NCBI GenBank assembly: GCA_938041275.1
Contig: CALISH010000113.1
Span: 1 to 24,598 of the forward strand
Length of the DNA stretch: 24,598 nt
From: an uncultured Solobacterium sp.
GTDB taxonomy: Bacteria > Bacillota_I > Bacilli_A > Erysipelotrichales > Erysipelotrichaceae
Reading direction: 5' to 3'
Of the stretch, positions 13,598 through 21,040 are shown one piece after another. The position numbers and the translations under genes are program-made. Numbering within the stretch: the first letter of the stretch is position 1; every line of letters begins with the position of its first letter. The notes below the pieces were generated by a model. It was not told where the DNA came from. It was given only the letters and a program-made list of their open reading frames with translations, and searched no databases.

Positions 13598-13990
13598 ATG
13601 GATAAAATTGTTCGTATTGAAAATCGTATAGTATCTGTTGGTAAGGCTGATGGAAGCTTAGAAGAATTTGATATTGCGTATTTTAACTTCCCACCAAGAA
13701 TTGGTGATTATGTTAATATCTATCGCAATGATGATAGTATTATCATCACGAAGGCTGAAAGTGTTTTTGATAACCGTTCTAGCTCTCGTGGAGTGAATAA
13801 GACTACTTACGCTCTTCTTGCATTCTTCTTAGGTGTTTTTGGTGCCCAAGAATTCTATGCTGGAAATACGCGCGCGGGTGTACTCTCACTTGTTTTCTGT
13901 TGGACAGGAATTCCAGCAATCTATGGAATTTATAAGTTCATCATCGCGCTTTCTAAGCCAGCTGATGAGAATGGCTATATTGAAATGTAA
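13598..13990 (+). CDS. TM2 domain membrane protein
   Basis: 130 aa. A soluble beta-rich N-terminal part (residues about 1-60, including FPPRIGDYVNIYRNDDSIII) is followed by a TM2 domain. TYALLAFFLGVFGAQEFYAG is the first membrane helix with the family's F-G-x-x-x-FY-x-G hinge; NTRAGVLSLVFCWTGIPAI, IYGIYKFIIAL is the second. TM2 proteins are widespread with no firm role. TATAAT at 13570-13575 and CGGAGG before the ATG suggest it is transcribed separately from the lipid kinase, which ends 34 bases upstream. Confidence 0.9.
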   Translation: MDKIVRIENRIVSVGKADGSLEEFDIAYFNFPPRIGDYVNIYRNDDSIIITKAESVFDNRSSSRGVNKTTYALLAFFLGVFGAQEFYAGNTRAGVLSLVFCWTGIPAIYGIYKFIIALSKPADENGYIEM

Positions 13991-13992
13991 AG

Positions 13993-14016
13993 CGGTATTC
14001 TTTGAATGCCGTTTTT
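13993..14016 (+). terminator. Short terminator after the TM2 gene
   Basis: CGGTATT (13993-13999) pairs with AATGCCG (14005-14011), 7 bp with one G-U pair and a 5-base loop, followed by five T. Confidence 0.65.
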
Positions 14017-14063
14017 CTGTTTGAATTGTTTATCAATCGTGTTTCATTAAGGAGGAGAACATC

Positions 14064-14939
14064 ATGAAACAATATGCACCAATCAAAGAAGGCAAAGTAC
14101 GTGAAATCTATGACGCTGATGATGCCTTAATTATGGTAGCGACCGACCGTATTTCTGCATTCGATGTCATTTTAAAGAATCAGGTAGTAAACAAAGGAAT
14201 TGTTTTAACACAAATGTCACGTTTTTGGTTTGATCTAACAAAAGATATTGTAAAAAACCATATGATTACCACTGATATACAACAGATGCCAGAATTTTTC
14301 CGCAACGAGAAATTTGCGGGTAGATCAATGATGTGTAAGAAGTTGGAGATGTTACCAATTGAATGTATCGTAAGAGGATATATCACAGGTTCTGGTTGGG
14401 TAAGCTATCAAAAGGATCAAACTGTATGTAATATCAAATTACCAGATGTTTTAAGGGAATGTGATCAACTTCCTGAGCCAATTTATACGCCATCCACTAA
14501 AGCAGAAATTGGAGAACATGATGAAAATATCAGTTATGAAAAGTCTGTTGAAATCTTAAAGAAAGCATATCCAGAACGTGGTGAAGAGTATGCAAAAAAG
14601 TTAAGAGATTACACGATTGCACTTTATAAGAAATGTGCCGAATATGCACGTACTAAGGGCATAATCATCGCTGATACAAAGTTTGAATTTGGTCTTGATG
14701 AACATGGTGAAGTTGTTTTGGCAGATGAAATGTTAACACCTGATTCAAGTCGTTTCTGGCCAGTTGAAGGATATGCACCAGGTAAGGGACAGCCATCCTT
14801 TGATAAACAGTTTGTTCGAGACTGGTTAAAACAAAATCCAAATAGTGATTACTGCTTACCACAAGAAGTAATTGATAAGACAATTGCGAAGTACTTGGAA
14901 GCGTATCATCTATTAACAGGTAAAGACCTAACTTTCTAG
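14064..14939 (+). CDS. purC: SAICAR synthetase, long form, outside a pur operon
   Basis: Catalyses ATP-dependent joining of aspartate to CAIR in purine synthesis. Motifs: KEGKVREIYDADDALIMVAT near the N-terminus, then DRISAFDVIL; LEMLPIECIVRGYITGSGW in the middle; and IADTKFEFGLDEHGEVVLAD with EMLTPDSSRFWP following. At 291 aa it is the long type, like yeast Ade1 and Bacteroidetes enzymes, where the Bacillus and enteric forms have about 240 aa. The SSRFWP segment and the C-terminal extension through LLTGKDLTF confirm this. It stands alone between a TM2 gene and a small HTH gene; no other pur gene is in the window. GGAGG precedes the ATG by 8 bases. The terminator begins inside its stop codon. 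Confidence 0.95.
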   Translation: MKQYAPIKEGKVREIYDADDALIMVATDRISAFDVILKNQVVNKGIVLTQMSRFWFDLTKDIVKNHMITTDIQQMPEFFRNEKFAGRSMMCKKLEMLPIECIVRGYITGSGWVSYQKDQTVCNIKLPDVLRECDQLPEPIYTPSTKAEIGEHDENISYEKSVEILKKAYPERGEEYAKKLRDYTIALYKKCAEYARTKGIIIADTKFEFGLDEHGEVVLADEMLTPDSSRFWPVEGYAPGKGQPSFDKQFVRDWLKQNPNSDYCLPQEVIDKTIAKYLEAYHLLTGKDLTF

Positions 14940-14960
14940 CTGAGTGATACTCAGCTTTTT
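14938..14960 (+). terminator. Terminator overlapping the purC stop codon
   Basis: AGCTGAGT (14938-14945), GAT, ACTCAGCT (14949-14956), then T. Two bases of the TAG stop are in the stem. Confidence 0.85.
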
Positions 14961-15007
14961 CTATGGGAACATGTAACGAAATGTGTATAGAAAAAGTGGA
15001 GGGTATT

Positions 15008-15358
15008 ATGTGTAGAAAGAAAGACTATTTTAAGGATTTATGTAAAGCATATCCATTACAAAAACAGTTACAACAAGCACTTGAGATGAAGATGAAACAA
15101 TCATCAGATGAAATGCTTCAGAAACAATACCAAGCAGTTTCAACACAAGTCGAACAAGTGGAGAAGATCATGCATTACATGAAAGTGGTACACGGGAAGA
15201 TGGGGATGGATATGTTTGTGTCTTACTATATTGATGGAGTTAGACAGAAAGATATTGCATACCAATATCATATGTCCTTGCGGACATTACAAAGACGTTT
15301 TCAAAACTATCGTACTTTATTAGAAGAAGTATTTCGGCATCGTATCGATTGTGTGTAG
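15008..15358 (+). CDS. Small sigma-70 region 4-like HTH protein, function unknown
   Basis: ATG 15008 follows GTGGAGGG and gives 116 aa; the open frame from 14963 would begin directly behind the purC terminator without a ribosome site. The middle is a charged, Gln-rich helix likely to form a coiled coil (LQKQYQAVSTQVEQVEKIMH). The C-terminal part reads FVSYYIDGVRQKDIAYQYHM then SLRTLQRRFQNYRTLLEEVF. That is the pattern of a sigma region 4 or ArpU-type helix-turn-helix, in which a YxxG turn is followed by helix, turn and recognition helix. There is no sigma region 2, so it is not a complete sigma factor. It could be a phage-derived late-gene activator-like protein or a specialised regulator. 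Confidence 0.7.
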   Translation: MCRKKDYFKDLCKAYPLQKQLQQALEMKMKQSSDEMLQKQYQAVSTQVEQVEKIMHYMKVVHGKMGMDMFVSYYIDGVRQKDIAYQYHMSLRTLQRRFQNYRTLLEEVFRHRIDCV

Positions 15359-15362
15359 GAAG

Positions 15363-15371
15363 TGATATAAT
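15363..15371 (+). promoter_or_regulatory. Extended -10 promoter for the zinc-ribbon membrane gene
   Basis: TGATATAAT (15363-15371) is an extended -10 (TGn plus TATAAT) lying between the two genes; the -35 region is weak. It suggests the next gene has its own transcript. Confidence 0.5.
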
Positions 15372-15396
15372 CCTGTCATTAGAATAGGAAGTGTAT

Positions 15397-15807
15397 ATGA
15401 AAAGAAGAAATCGTTTGATTGAACAATTACAATATCGTCTTAGAAGAAGTTATGGGATGGATCGTCTCAATATGCATCTACTCATCATGATGACAGTGAT
15501 TTTGGTATTGGGTTTATTTGTAAAAAATAGTATTCCGGCTTTACTGGCTTTTGTAATCTTTGTTGTATTTATGTATCGCTTTAGCTCAAGAAATATCACC
15601 AAGCGCAGTATTGAAAATCGAAAGTATCAAGACACAAATCGTTTTGTGACAAGACAGTTTAAAGCAGTCAAAAATAATATCACAAATAAAGACTATAAGT
15701 ACTTCGTATGTAAACGTTGTTATCAACTTGTTCGTATTCCAAGAGGGAAGGGAGAAGTTGTGATTCATTGTCCACATTGTAAACAGGAGTTTTCTGCAAA
15801 AAGTTAA
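15397..15807 (+). CDS. Membrane protein with C-terminal zinc ribbon, function unknown
   Basis: 136 aa from ATG 15397 (AGGAAG upstream; the frame is open from GTG 15391). The order is a basic N-terminus (KRRNRLIEQLQYRLRRSYG), two close hydrophobic segments (MHLLIMMTVILVLGLFV and ALLAFVIFVVFMYRF), a basic linker, then a zinc ribbon: VCKRC, 16 residues, HCPHC. The CxxC...CxxC pair would bind one zinc. The layout resembles membrane-bound zinc-ribbon proteins of unknown role found singly in Bacillota. It may sense or scaffold at the membrane; nothing in the context decides this. Confidence 0.75.
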   Translation: MKRRNRLIEQLQYRLRRSYGMDRLNMHLLIMMTVILVLGLFVKNSIPALLAFVIFVVFMYRFSSRNITKRSIENRKYQDTNRFVTRQFKAVKNNITNKDYKYFVCKRCYQLVRIPRGKGEVVIHCPHCKQEFSAKS

Positions 15808-15882
15808 GAATTTATCAGTGTTTATCAATTGAAAAATAGGTGAGTTAGTTATAACATACTACATAGAAAGAAGGTAATTAAA

Positions 15883-17217
15883 ATGTCTAATATGAATCCT
15901 GTAACATTACAGAAAATTGATACTCTACGTGAGAATTATTTAAAAGATGAAAAGGCAAGAGTTGTTCGCAATGCCTTAGTGAAGAATGATATCGGTACAA
16001 TTAGTCGTAATTTTGATGCAGAAAGAAATAACCCAAATATCTTCTCGATAGATTTAAAGACAATGCCAGTCACTAATCAATACCAGTCTGGTCGTTGTTG
16101 GATTTTCTCATCCATGAATGTATTAAGAGAACTTATTGCGAAAAAGTACAACATGGCTGAGTTTGAGTTATCACAAAACTATATCGCATTCTATGACAAA
16201 TTAGAAAAAGCAAATTGGTTTATGGAATGCACACTACAGGAAATTGATAGTCCTGTCGGAAGTGATAACATGCGTTTCTTATTAGAATGGGCTGTTGGTG
16301 ATGGTGGCCAGTGGAACATGTTAGTAAGCCTTGTCAAGAAGTATGGTATTGCGCCTAAGAGTGCGATGCCTGATACTTACCAAGGCTCCCATACAGCTAA
16401 GATGAATGCAATTCTGAATCGTCGCCTACGTAAGTTTGCGGTGGATAGTCGTAAGTTAGCTAAAGCTGGTAAGAAGGATGAAATTCCAGCATTGAAGGAA
16501 ATAGCACTCAAAGAAATCTATGGCTTGATTGCGTCTTGTTTTGGTTTACCACCACAGGAATTTACATTTGAATACAACGATAAAGATGGTAATTACCATG
16601 CGGAATACAATGTAAAACCACTAGACTTCTACGCAAACCTAGGAATTGATTTATCTGATTATATCAGTGTGATTCATGGACCTACAGAGGATAAGCCATT
16701 CCATAAGACTTATACAGTTAAGTACTTAGGTAATGTCGTTGATGGAGAACAGGTGAAACTTCTCAATGTACCAATGGATGAGCTCAAAGCTGCAGCGATT
16801 GCACAGATGAAAGATGGTTATCCGGTATGGTTTGGTTGCGATTGTGGTAAGGATGCTGATCGTGATACAGGTCTTTGGGATAATGCACAGTATGACTATG
16901 CCAATACATTAGATATGCAATTGGAAATGACAAAGGCTGAGATGCTAGACTATAAGGAGTCCGCAATGAACCATGCAATGGTATTGACTGGCGTAAACCT
17001 TGTAGATGATAAGCCAACTCGTTGGAAGATTGAAAACTCTTGGGGAGATAAGATTGCTAATAAGGGTTACTTCATTGCTTCTGATTCATGGCTCGATGAA
17101 TATACATATGTTGTTGCAGTACATAAAAAGTACTTATCTGAAGCTTCTCAAAAGGCATTGTTAGAAGAGCCAAAGGAACTGTTACCATGGGATCCATTTG
17201 GAACATTAGCTGACTAA
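15883..17217 (+). CDS. pepC: Aminopeptidase C (bleomycin hydrolase family, C1 peptidase)
   Basis: A cytosolic papain-fold cysteine aminopeptidase that trims N-terminal residues from peptides. Seen: the oxyanion Gln and catalytic Cys in TNQYQSGRCWIFSSMNVLRE (Cys72), catalytic His364 in SAMNHAMVLTGVNL, and Asn385 in RWKIENSWG. The 444-aa length and the large insert between Cys and His (residues about 150-350) are typical of PepC, which forms a hexameric barrel with active sites inside. The C-terminal residues WDPFGTLAD would plug the active site and set the aminopeptidase specificity. It is transcribed alone; AAGGTAA is the ribosome site and a strong terminator follows. Confidence 0.96.
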   Translation: MSNMNPVTLQKIDTLRENYLKDEKARVVRNALVKNDIGTISRNFDAERNNPNIFSIDLKTMPVTNQYQSGRCWIFSSMNVLRELIAKKYNMAEFELSQNYIAFYDKLEKANWFMECTLQEIDSPVGSDNMRFLLEWAVGDGGQWNMLVSLVKKYGIAPKSAMPDTYQGSHTAKMNAILNRRLRKFAVDSRKLAKAGKKDEIPALKEIALKEIYGLIASCFGLPPQEFTFEYNDKDGNYHAEYNVKPLDFYANLGIDLSDYISVIHGPTEDKPFHKTYTVKYLGNVVDGEQVKLLNVPMDELKAAAIAQMKDGYPVWFGCDCGKDADRDTGLWDNAQYDYANTLDMQLEMTKAEMLDYKESAMNHAMVLTGVNLVDDKPTRWKIENSWGDKIANKGYFIASDSWLDEYTYVVAVHKKYLSEASQKALLEEPKELLPWDPFGTLAD

Positions 17218-17237
17218 TTCTATTGGGATGATTTTAG

Positions 17238-17263
17238 ACCAGAAGAAATTCTTCTGGTTTTTT
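17238..17263 (+). terminator. Terminator after pepC
   Basis: ACCAGAAG (17238-17245), AAATT loop, CTTCTGGT (17251-17258), followed by T to 17263. Confidence 0.9.
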
Positions 17264-17295
17264 CTTTCTGGTGCATTCACAAGCGATTCATAGTG

Positions 17296-17301
17296 TATAA
17301 T
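17296..17301 (+). promoter_or_regulatory. -10 box of the ROK kinase promoter
   Basis: TATAAT at 17296-17301 lies 35 bases before the ATG; the -35 is weak. The same TGTATAAT context recurs before the TM2 gene, and TTGTATAAT before HPF. Confidence 0.4.
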
Positions 17302-17335
17302 AAAAATAATGAATTTTATTTGATTTGGAGGATGT

Positions 17336-18238
17336 ATGAAGACATATATTGGAATTGACTTAGGTGGTACAAATGTACGTGTTGCGAAAGTAACTGAATT
17401 TGGTGAAGTACTATCCCAAGTAAAGGGACCATCATACGGTATGGAAGGACCAACAAAGGTCATGTCTAACCTAAAGGAAATGGTAAGAGAGATTCCAGGA
17501 TGGAAAGATTGTTCTGCGATTGGTGTTGGTGTACCAGGACCAGTTGATAAGAAGTCTGGAAGTATGGTATTAAGCACAAACTTAAAGGGATTTACAGGTT
17601 ATCCATTTGCGGATGAGTTGTCCAAGGAATTTGGTATGCCAGCATTTGTGGATAATGACGCAAACGTTGCAGGACTTGCGGAAGCTTTGGTAGGTGCTGG
17701 TAAAGATAAGAGTGTTGTATACTATGTAACGATTTCCACTGGTATTGGTGGAGCCTTAATCGTTGATGGAAAGACAGTCTGCGGTAAGCATGGCTTTGGT
17801 GGTGAAATCGCAAATATCATCATCGACCGTAATCGTGAAAAGATTAATAACTTAAATGCTGGTGCAGTAGAGAATGAGGCAAGTGGTACTCATATCACAC
17901 GTAAGGCAAAAGAAGTGATTAAAGATAAAGAAATCTTGCATGCAGGTAGTGTATTCGATTTAGCTGATGCAGGAGATGAAAGAGCAATCAAGATTGTGGA
18001 TGAAGCCACAAAAGATTTAGGCCAAATGTTTGCGACTATCGCATGTGTATGTGACCCAGATATCTTTGTAATCGGTGGTGGTATGACAAAATCTGCAGAT
18101 AAGTTCTTGCCAGCAGTGATTGAGAATTATAAATCAATGTCACATACAGCATTGCATAATACACCATTTGTGATAGCAACGCTTGATGAACCTGGCATTA
18201 TTGGTGCAGCAATGTTACCGATGAGTGAGGGTATTTAA
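17336..18238 (+). CDS. ROK family sugar kinase (glucokinase-like) lacking the zinc cysteines
   Basis: An ATP-dependent kinase, probably for glucose or a related hexose. Seen: phosphate 1 loop YIGIDLGGTNVRVAKV; GVGVPGPVDKKSG; NLKGFTGYPFADEL; the catalytic Asp108 in FVDNDANVAG; the phosphate 2 loop TISTGIGGALIVDG; and HGFGGEIANIIID, with the H-x-x-GGE sugar-binding motif. Where most ROK kinases have a CxCGxxGCxE zinc site, this protein reads INNLNAGAVENEASGTHIT, with no cysteine, while the following Glu is kept. The length of 300 aa is normal. It is followed after 12 bases by the DUF2779 gene and may be co-transcribed. The exact sugar is not determined by sequence. Confidence 0.93.
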   Translation: MKTYIGIDLGGTNVRVAKVTEFGEVLSQVKGPSYGMEGPTKVMSNLKEMVREIPGWKDCSAIGVGVPGPVDKKSGSMVLSTNLKGFTGYPFADELSKEFGMPAFVDNDANVAGLAEALVGAGKDKSVVYYVTISTGIGGALIVDGKTVCGKHGFGGEIANIIIDRNREKINNLNAGAVENEASGTHITRKAKEVIKDKEILHAGSVFDLADAGDERAIKIVDEATKDLGQMFATIACVCDPDIFVIGGGMTKSADKFLPAVIENYKSMSHTALHNTPFVIATLDEPGIIGAAMLPMSEGI

Positions 18239-18250
18239 TAGAGGAGTTTT

Positions 18251-19729
18251 ATGTTTCATATTTCTGATTGTAAGAAATATACGCGCTGTCCCCGCTTATT
18301 TCTAAACGAAATGCAAGCGGAAAAGAGAAAGTTTCAGCCATTTGTAAGATTGGATGAAGAGGTTAGTGAGCTAGCATGTGTAAAGCTAGGTGTAACTAAC
18401 CATTTTCTTGGTAAACAGGGTGATGAGGCAAGCCTGGCCATGAATGCTTTACAGGAGTATGATTGGCTTGTCAAAGCACGTTTTGAATATGAACAGTTAC
18501 GTATTAAAGCACCATTCTTACATCGCAATCAAGATGGATGGGATTTGTATTTTCTATTTGTTGGTTTATTTCCACATGCGGATGATATGCAGTTCTACTG
18601 TGATACGGTATGGGTGTTAGAGGGATTGAATATTAAAATCAAAGATATTTATATGATTCATCTCAATAAGAACTATCGTCGAGGAAAAGAGTTGGACCCA
18701 CATGAACTATTTATCGTCAGTACATCTTTCTATAATGATAAAAATAATCCAACAGTAGATATCAAAGAAGCTATCTATGATAACATGCATGATTTACATT
18801 ATTTATTGCAGCAGATGGAATCCTGTACGTTTGAAACGGTAGGCGAACCAATACGGAAACCCCAATGTATGGCACGTCAAAAGTGTTTATACTATGATGA
18901 TTGTTTTCCGCATGAAAAACAGTTACCGGATAATTCTATTTTGACACTGATAGCTTCGAGATTTAAACGGCAGATGTATGAAGAAGGAAGATTATATCTT
19001 AGAGATGCAGATCTAGAACGTATCGAAGGCTCTTCTCAACAATTTGCGCAAATCCAAGCGGACCGCAATGGTGGACAATATGTTGACTACAATGCTTTAG
19101 CAAACTGGTTGGGTTACATTCATTATCCGATTACCTGTATTGATTTTGAATGGGAACGTTTTGCGATTCCACCATATGAAGGAATGCATCCGTATGATGT
19201 ATTGCCATTTGAATACTCTCTACATATCATGCATGAAGATGGTAGAATCGAACATGAAGTCTATCTCAATATCCATGATAACCGTAAAGACATGGCAGAA
19301 CATTTAATTCATTCGATTCCTAAGGAAGGAACCGTACTAGCTTATAACGCAGAAGGTGCCGAAAAGATTCGTATTCAAGAATTAGCGGATATGTATCCAG
19401 AATATGCAAAAGACCTATTACACATCAATGCACGCATGGAAGATCTACAGTTGCCATTTTCAACAGGTGTTATTTACGATACACGTATGAAGGGACAGTG
19501 GTCACTAAAAACCATTATGGCAATGATGGATGATCCTGGCTATCATAATTTAGATATCCAACAGGGAATGGATGCCGTATTTGAATGGCGTAATCTAGAT
19601 AAGAATGTTGATACTGAAGATGTGGAAAAGAGTATCGCTGACTTAAAGGCTTATTGTGGTATGGATACCTATGCAATGACAGTTGTTTTGAAATGGTTGT
19701 TTAAATTAGTTGAAAAAACTTCACTCTAA
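18251..19729 (+). CDS. DUF2779 protein: Cas4-like N-terminal part plus DnaQ-like exonuclease domain
   Basis: 492 aa in two parts. The N-terminal 220 residues begin FHISDCKKYTRCPRLFLNEM, like the Cys-Pro-Arg start of Cas4 and AddB-type nucleases. They end with a cysteine trio (C206, C212, C218 in PQCMARQKCLYYDDCFP), so one early Cys (C7 or C13) plus these three could hold a 4Fe-4S cluster. The rest is the DUF2779 domain with an RNase H-like exonuclease outline: D298 and E300 in ITCIDFEWERFA, LAYNAEGAEKIRIQELADMY, ARMEDLQLPF, then D472 in YCGMDTYAM. Family members are predicted nucleases with no settled role. GAGG precedes the ATG. Base use matches the neighbours, so I see no sign of recent transfer. 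Confidence 0.88.
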   Translation: MFHISDCKKYTRCPRLFLNEMQAEKRKFQPFVRLDEEVSELACVKLGVTNHFLGKQGDEASLAMNALQEYDWLVKARFEYEQLRIKAPFLHRNQDGWDLYFLFVGLFPHADDMQFYCDTVWVLEGLNIKIKDIYMIHLNKNYRRGKELDPHELFIVSTSFYNDKNNPTVDIKEAIYDNMHDLHYLLQQMESCTFETVGEPIRKPQCMARQKCLYYDDCFPHEKQLPDNSILTLIASRFKRQMYEEGRLYLRDADLERIEGSSQQFAQIQADRNGGQYVDYNALANWLGYIHYPITCIDFEWERFAIPPYEGMHPYDVLPFEYSLHIMHEDGRIEHEVYLNIHDNRKDMAEHLIHSIPKEGTVLAYNAEGAEKIRIQELADMYPEYAKDLLHINARMEDLQLPFSTGVIYDTRMKGQWSLKTIMAMMDDPGYHNLDIQQGMDAVFEWRNLDKNVDTEDVEKSIADLKAYCGMDTYAMTVVLKWLFKLVEKTSL

Positions 19730-19743
19730 AAGGTGAAGTTTTT
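19714..19743 (+). terminator. Terminator starting inside the DUF2779 gene
   Basis: AAAAACTTCAC (19714-19724) pairs with GTGAAGTTTTT (19733-19743), 11 bp with an 8-base loop. The 5' arm encodes the last residues of the protein. Confidence 0.8.
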
Positions 19744-19790
19744 ATCACGGAATATTCACATCGAATACAAAAATAATTTGATTTATGTTG

Positions 19791-19886
19791 TATAATATAG
19801 GCATAAATACAAGAAGTGCGAAGAGTATCATTGGAAACATCCGTAGTTGTTTTGAGTGTATCTCAAGCACATACAGGAGGTATTGT
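19791..19886 (+). promoter_or_regulatory. HPF promoter -10 and about 85-nt leader
   Basis: TATAAT at 19791-19796 lies about 90 bases before the HPF start. The -35 region is poor. The leader has no clear strong hairpin or known riboswitch; the ribosome site AGGAGG is at 19875-19880. Confidence 0.45.
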
Positions 19887-20414
19887 ATGAGATTTGAAAT
19901 TGTAGGTAAGAATATCGCTGTTACACCAGCAATGCGTACAAAGATTGAGGAGAAATTATCCGCTTTAGATAAGTACTTACTTATCGATGAAAATACGATT
20001 GCTCGTGTCCTTGCCAGAGTTTATCCAAACTCGCAGAAGGTTGAAGTTACAATCCCATCACGTGTAGGTATTTTGAGAGCAGAAGTTGTACATGATGACT
20101 TCTATGCAGCAGTAGATTTAGCAATTGATAAATTAGAAGATCAAATTCGTCGTCAAAAGACTAGACTAAATAAGAAACATCGTGAACATCTTGCGAATGC
20201 ATTTATTGATACACAGCTTATAGAAGAAGAAAATTCTATTCCTGTTAAGACAAAGACGGTGAATGCAGAAGAAATGGATCTTGATACAGCCATTATGAAG
20301 ATGGAACTCAGTGGACATAACTTCTATATCTATACAGATGATGAAACAGAAACTGTATCTGTTGTATATCGTCGCTCTAGCGGTGGATATGGCTTACTAG
20401 AAGTAAGTAAATAA
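19887..20414 (+). CDS. hpf: Ribosome hibernation promoting factor, long form
   Basis: Binds the 30S decoding region and pairs ribosomes into inactive 100S dimers during starvation. I start at ATG 19887 (AGGAGG 6 bases upstream; family start MRFEIVGKNIAVTPAMRTKI); the frame open from 19785 runs through the promoter. The N-terminal domain (residues 1-100) is beta-alpha-beta with EEKLSALDKYL and IDKLEDQIRRQKTRLNKKHR, the basic helix that contacts rRNA. The C-terminal dimerisation domain (about 120-175) contains MDLDTAIMKMELSGHNFYIY, then TDDETETVSVVYRRSSGGYG, the signature of long HPF. The length is 175 aa. Confidence 0.95.
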   Translation: MRFEIVGKNIAVTPAMRTKIEEKLSALDKYLLIDENTIARVLARVYPNSQKVEVTIPSRVGILRAEVVHDDFYAAVDLAIDKLEDQIRRQKTRLNKKHREHLANAFIDTQLIEEENSIPVKTKTVNAEEMDLDTAIMKMELSGHNFYIYTDDETETVSVVYRRSSGGYGLLEVSK

Positions 20415-20426
20415 CAAGATTTATGA

Positions 20427-20450
20427 ATCGGGAGAAATCCCGATTTTTTC
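20427..20450 (+). terminator. Terminator after hpf
   Basis: AATCGGGA (20427-20434), GAAA loop, TCCCGATT (20439-20446), then T to 20450. Confidence 0.92.
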
Positions 20451-20574
20451 TTTTAAAGAATATACAGCAAAACTGGAACTTTGTGATAAGAGTTATAGGA
20501 ATACTGGAAATTTAAATACTGTCGTAGGAAACTCCTTCATACTGTGTATATAGGTTTGAGGGGATCTATGTCAC

Positions 20575-20898
20575 ATGAAATTACAACGTTTACCATATGA
20601 TGAGAAAGTTAAACTATTAGAGAGTTTAGGAAGAATCTATCGCCGGGAGAAAACGCGAGAGTTAATTGGCGATAGTCATGAAGTTCATGAAAGAACAGCT
20701 GCTTATGTTCAAAAGGGGATAGGGCATATGATTGAACATGTCATGGAAAATTGTTCCTCGGATACCGTGTGTATCATCAAACATGATTTTCTAAATCAAT
20801 CACCAAGAAACTGGTACTGTAACTACTATGCAAAATCATCATATTATCGACTAAAAAAGGAGGCAGTTGAAGAATTCGTTCGTTGCTTAGATATTTGA
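20575..20898 (+). CDS. Small protein with C-terminal HTH-like segment, function unknown
   Basis: 107 aa. An upstream ATG at 20568 is in another frame. GAGGGG lies about 11 bases before 20575, rather far. The N-terminus is a basic helical stretch (KLLESLGRIYRREKTRELIG). The C-terminus reads IIKHDFLNQSPRNWYCNYYA, then KSSYYRLKKEAVEEFVRCLD. The WY-x-x-YY-x-K-S-x-YYRLKK pattern, followed by an amphipathic helix, resembles the end of small Mollicutes/Bacillota regulators of the ArpU or sigma-r4-like type, in which S-T/S-YYR starts the recognition helix. I do not recognise a named family. Three ATACTG hexamers lie upstream at 20501, 20516 and 20539. The gene stands alone between hpf and ptsI. Confidence 0.65.
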   Translation: MKLQRLPYDEKVKLLESLGRIYRREKTRELIGDSHEVHERTAAYVQKGIGHMIEHVMENCSSDTVCIIKHDFLNQSPRNWYCNYYAKSSYYRLKKEAVEEFVRCLDI

Positions 20899-20995
20899 AA
20901 AATGTTAAAATGAACTACAGATATAGATGTTCAAAAGGCTGTATTCATGCGGAAATTCGTACTTTTTATTTTAAAATAAAATGTAACCGTTTCCA
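20883..20995 (+). promoter_or_regulatory. ptsI promoter region with AT palindrome and cre-like site
   Basis: TTGCTT (20883-20888), 17 bp, TAAAAT (20906-20911) preceded by TGT as an extended -10. In the leader is TTTTATTTTAAAATAAAA (20964-20981), a perfect 18-bp palindrome. Next to it is TGTAACCGTTTCCA (20982-20995), which fits the CcpA cre consensus at 13 of 14 positions. A cre downstream of the start point usually works as a roadblock. The promoter hexamers overlap the 3' end of the preceding gene. Confidence 0.6.
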
Positions 20996-21040
20996 TTCTT
21001 GCAAACAGATATATCCTATACAACGAGGAGGTTCTAAGAC

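Noticed and set aside
16784..17813. Minus-strand ORFs across pepC and the ROK kinase
   Set aside because: They are shadows of strongly supported genes, with unnatural His/Gln/Ser-rich translations and no ribosome sites.
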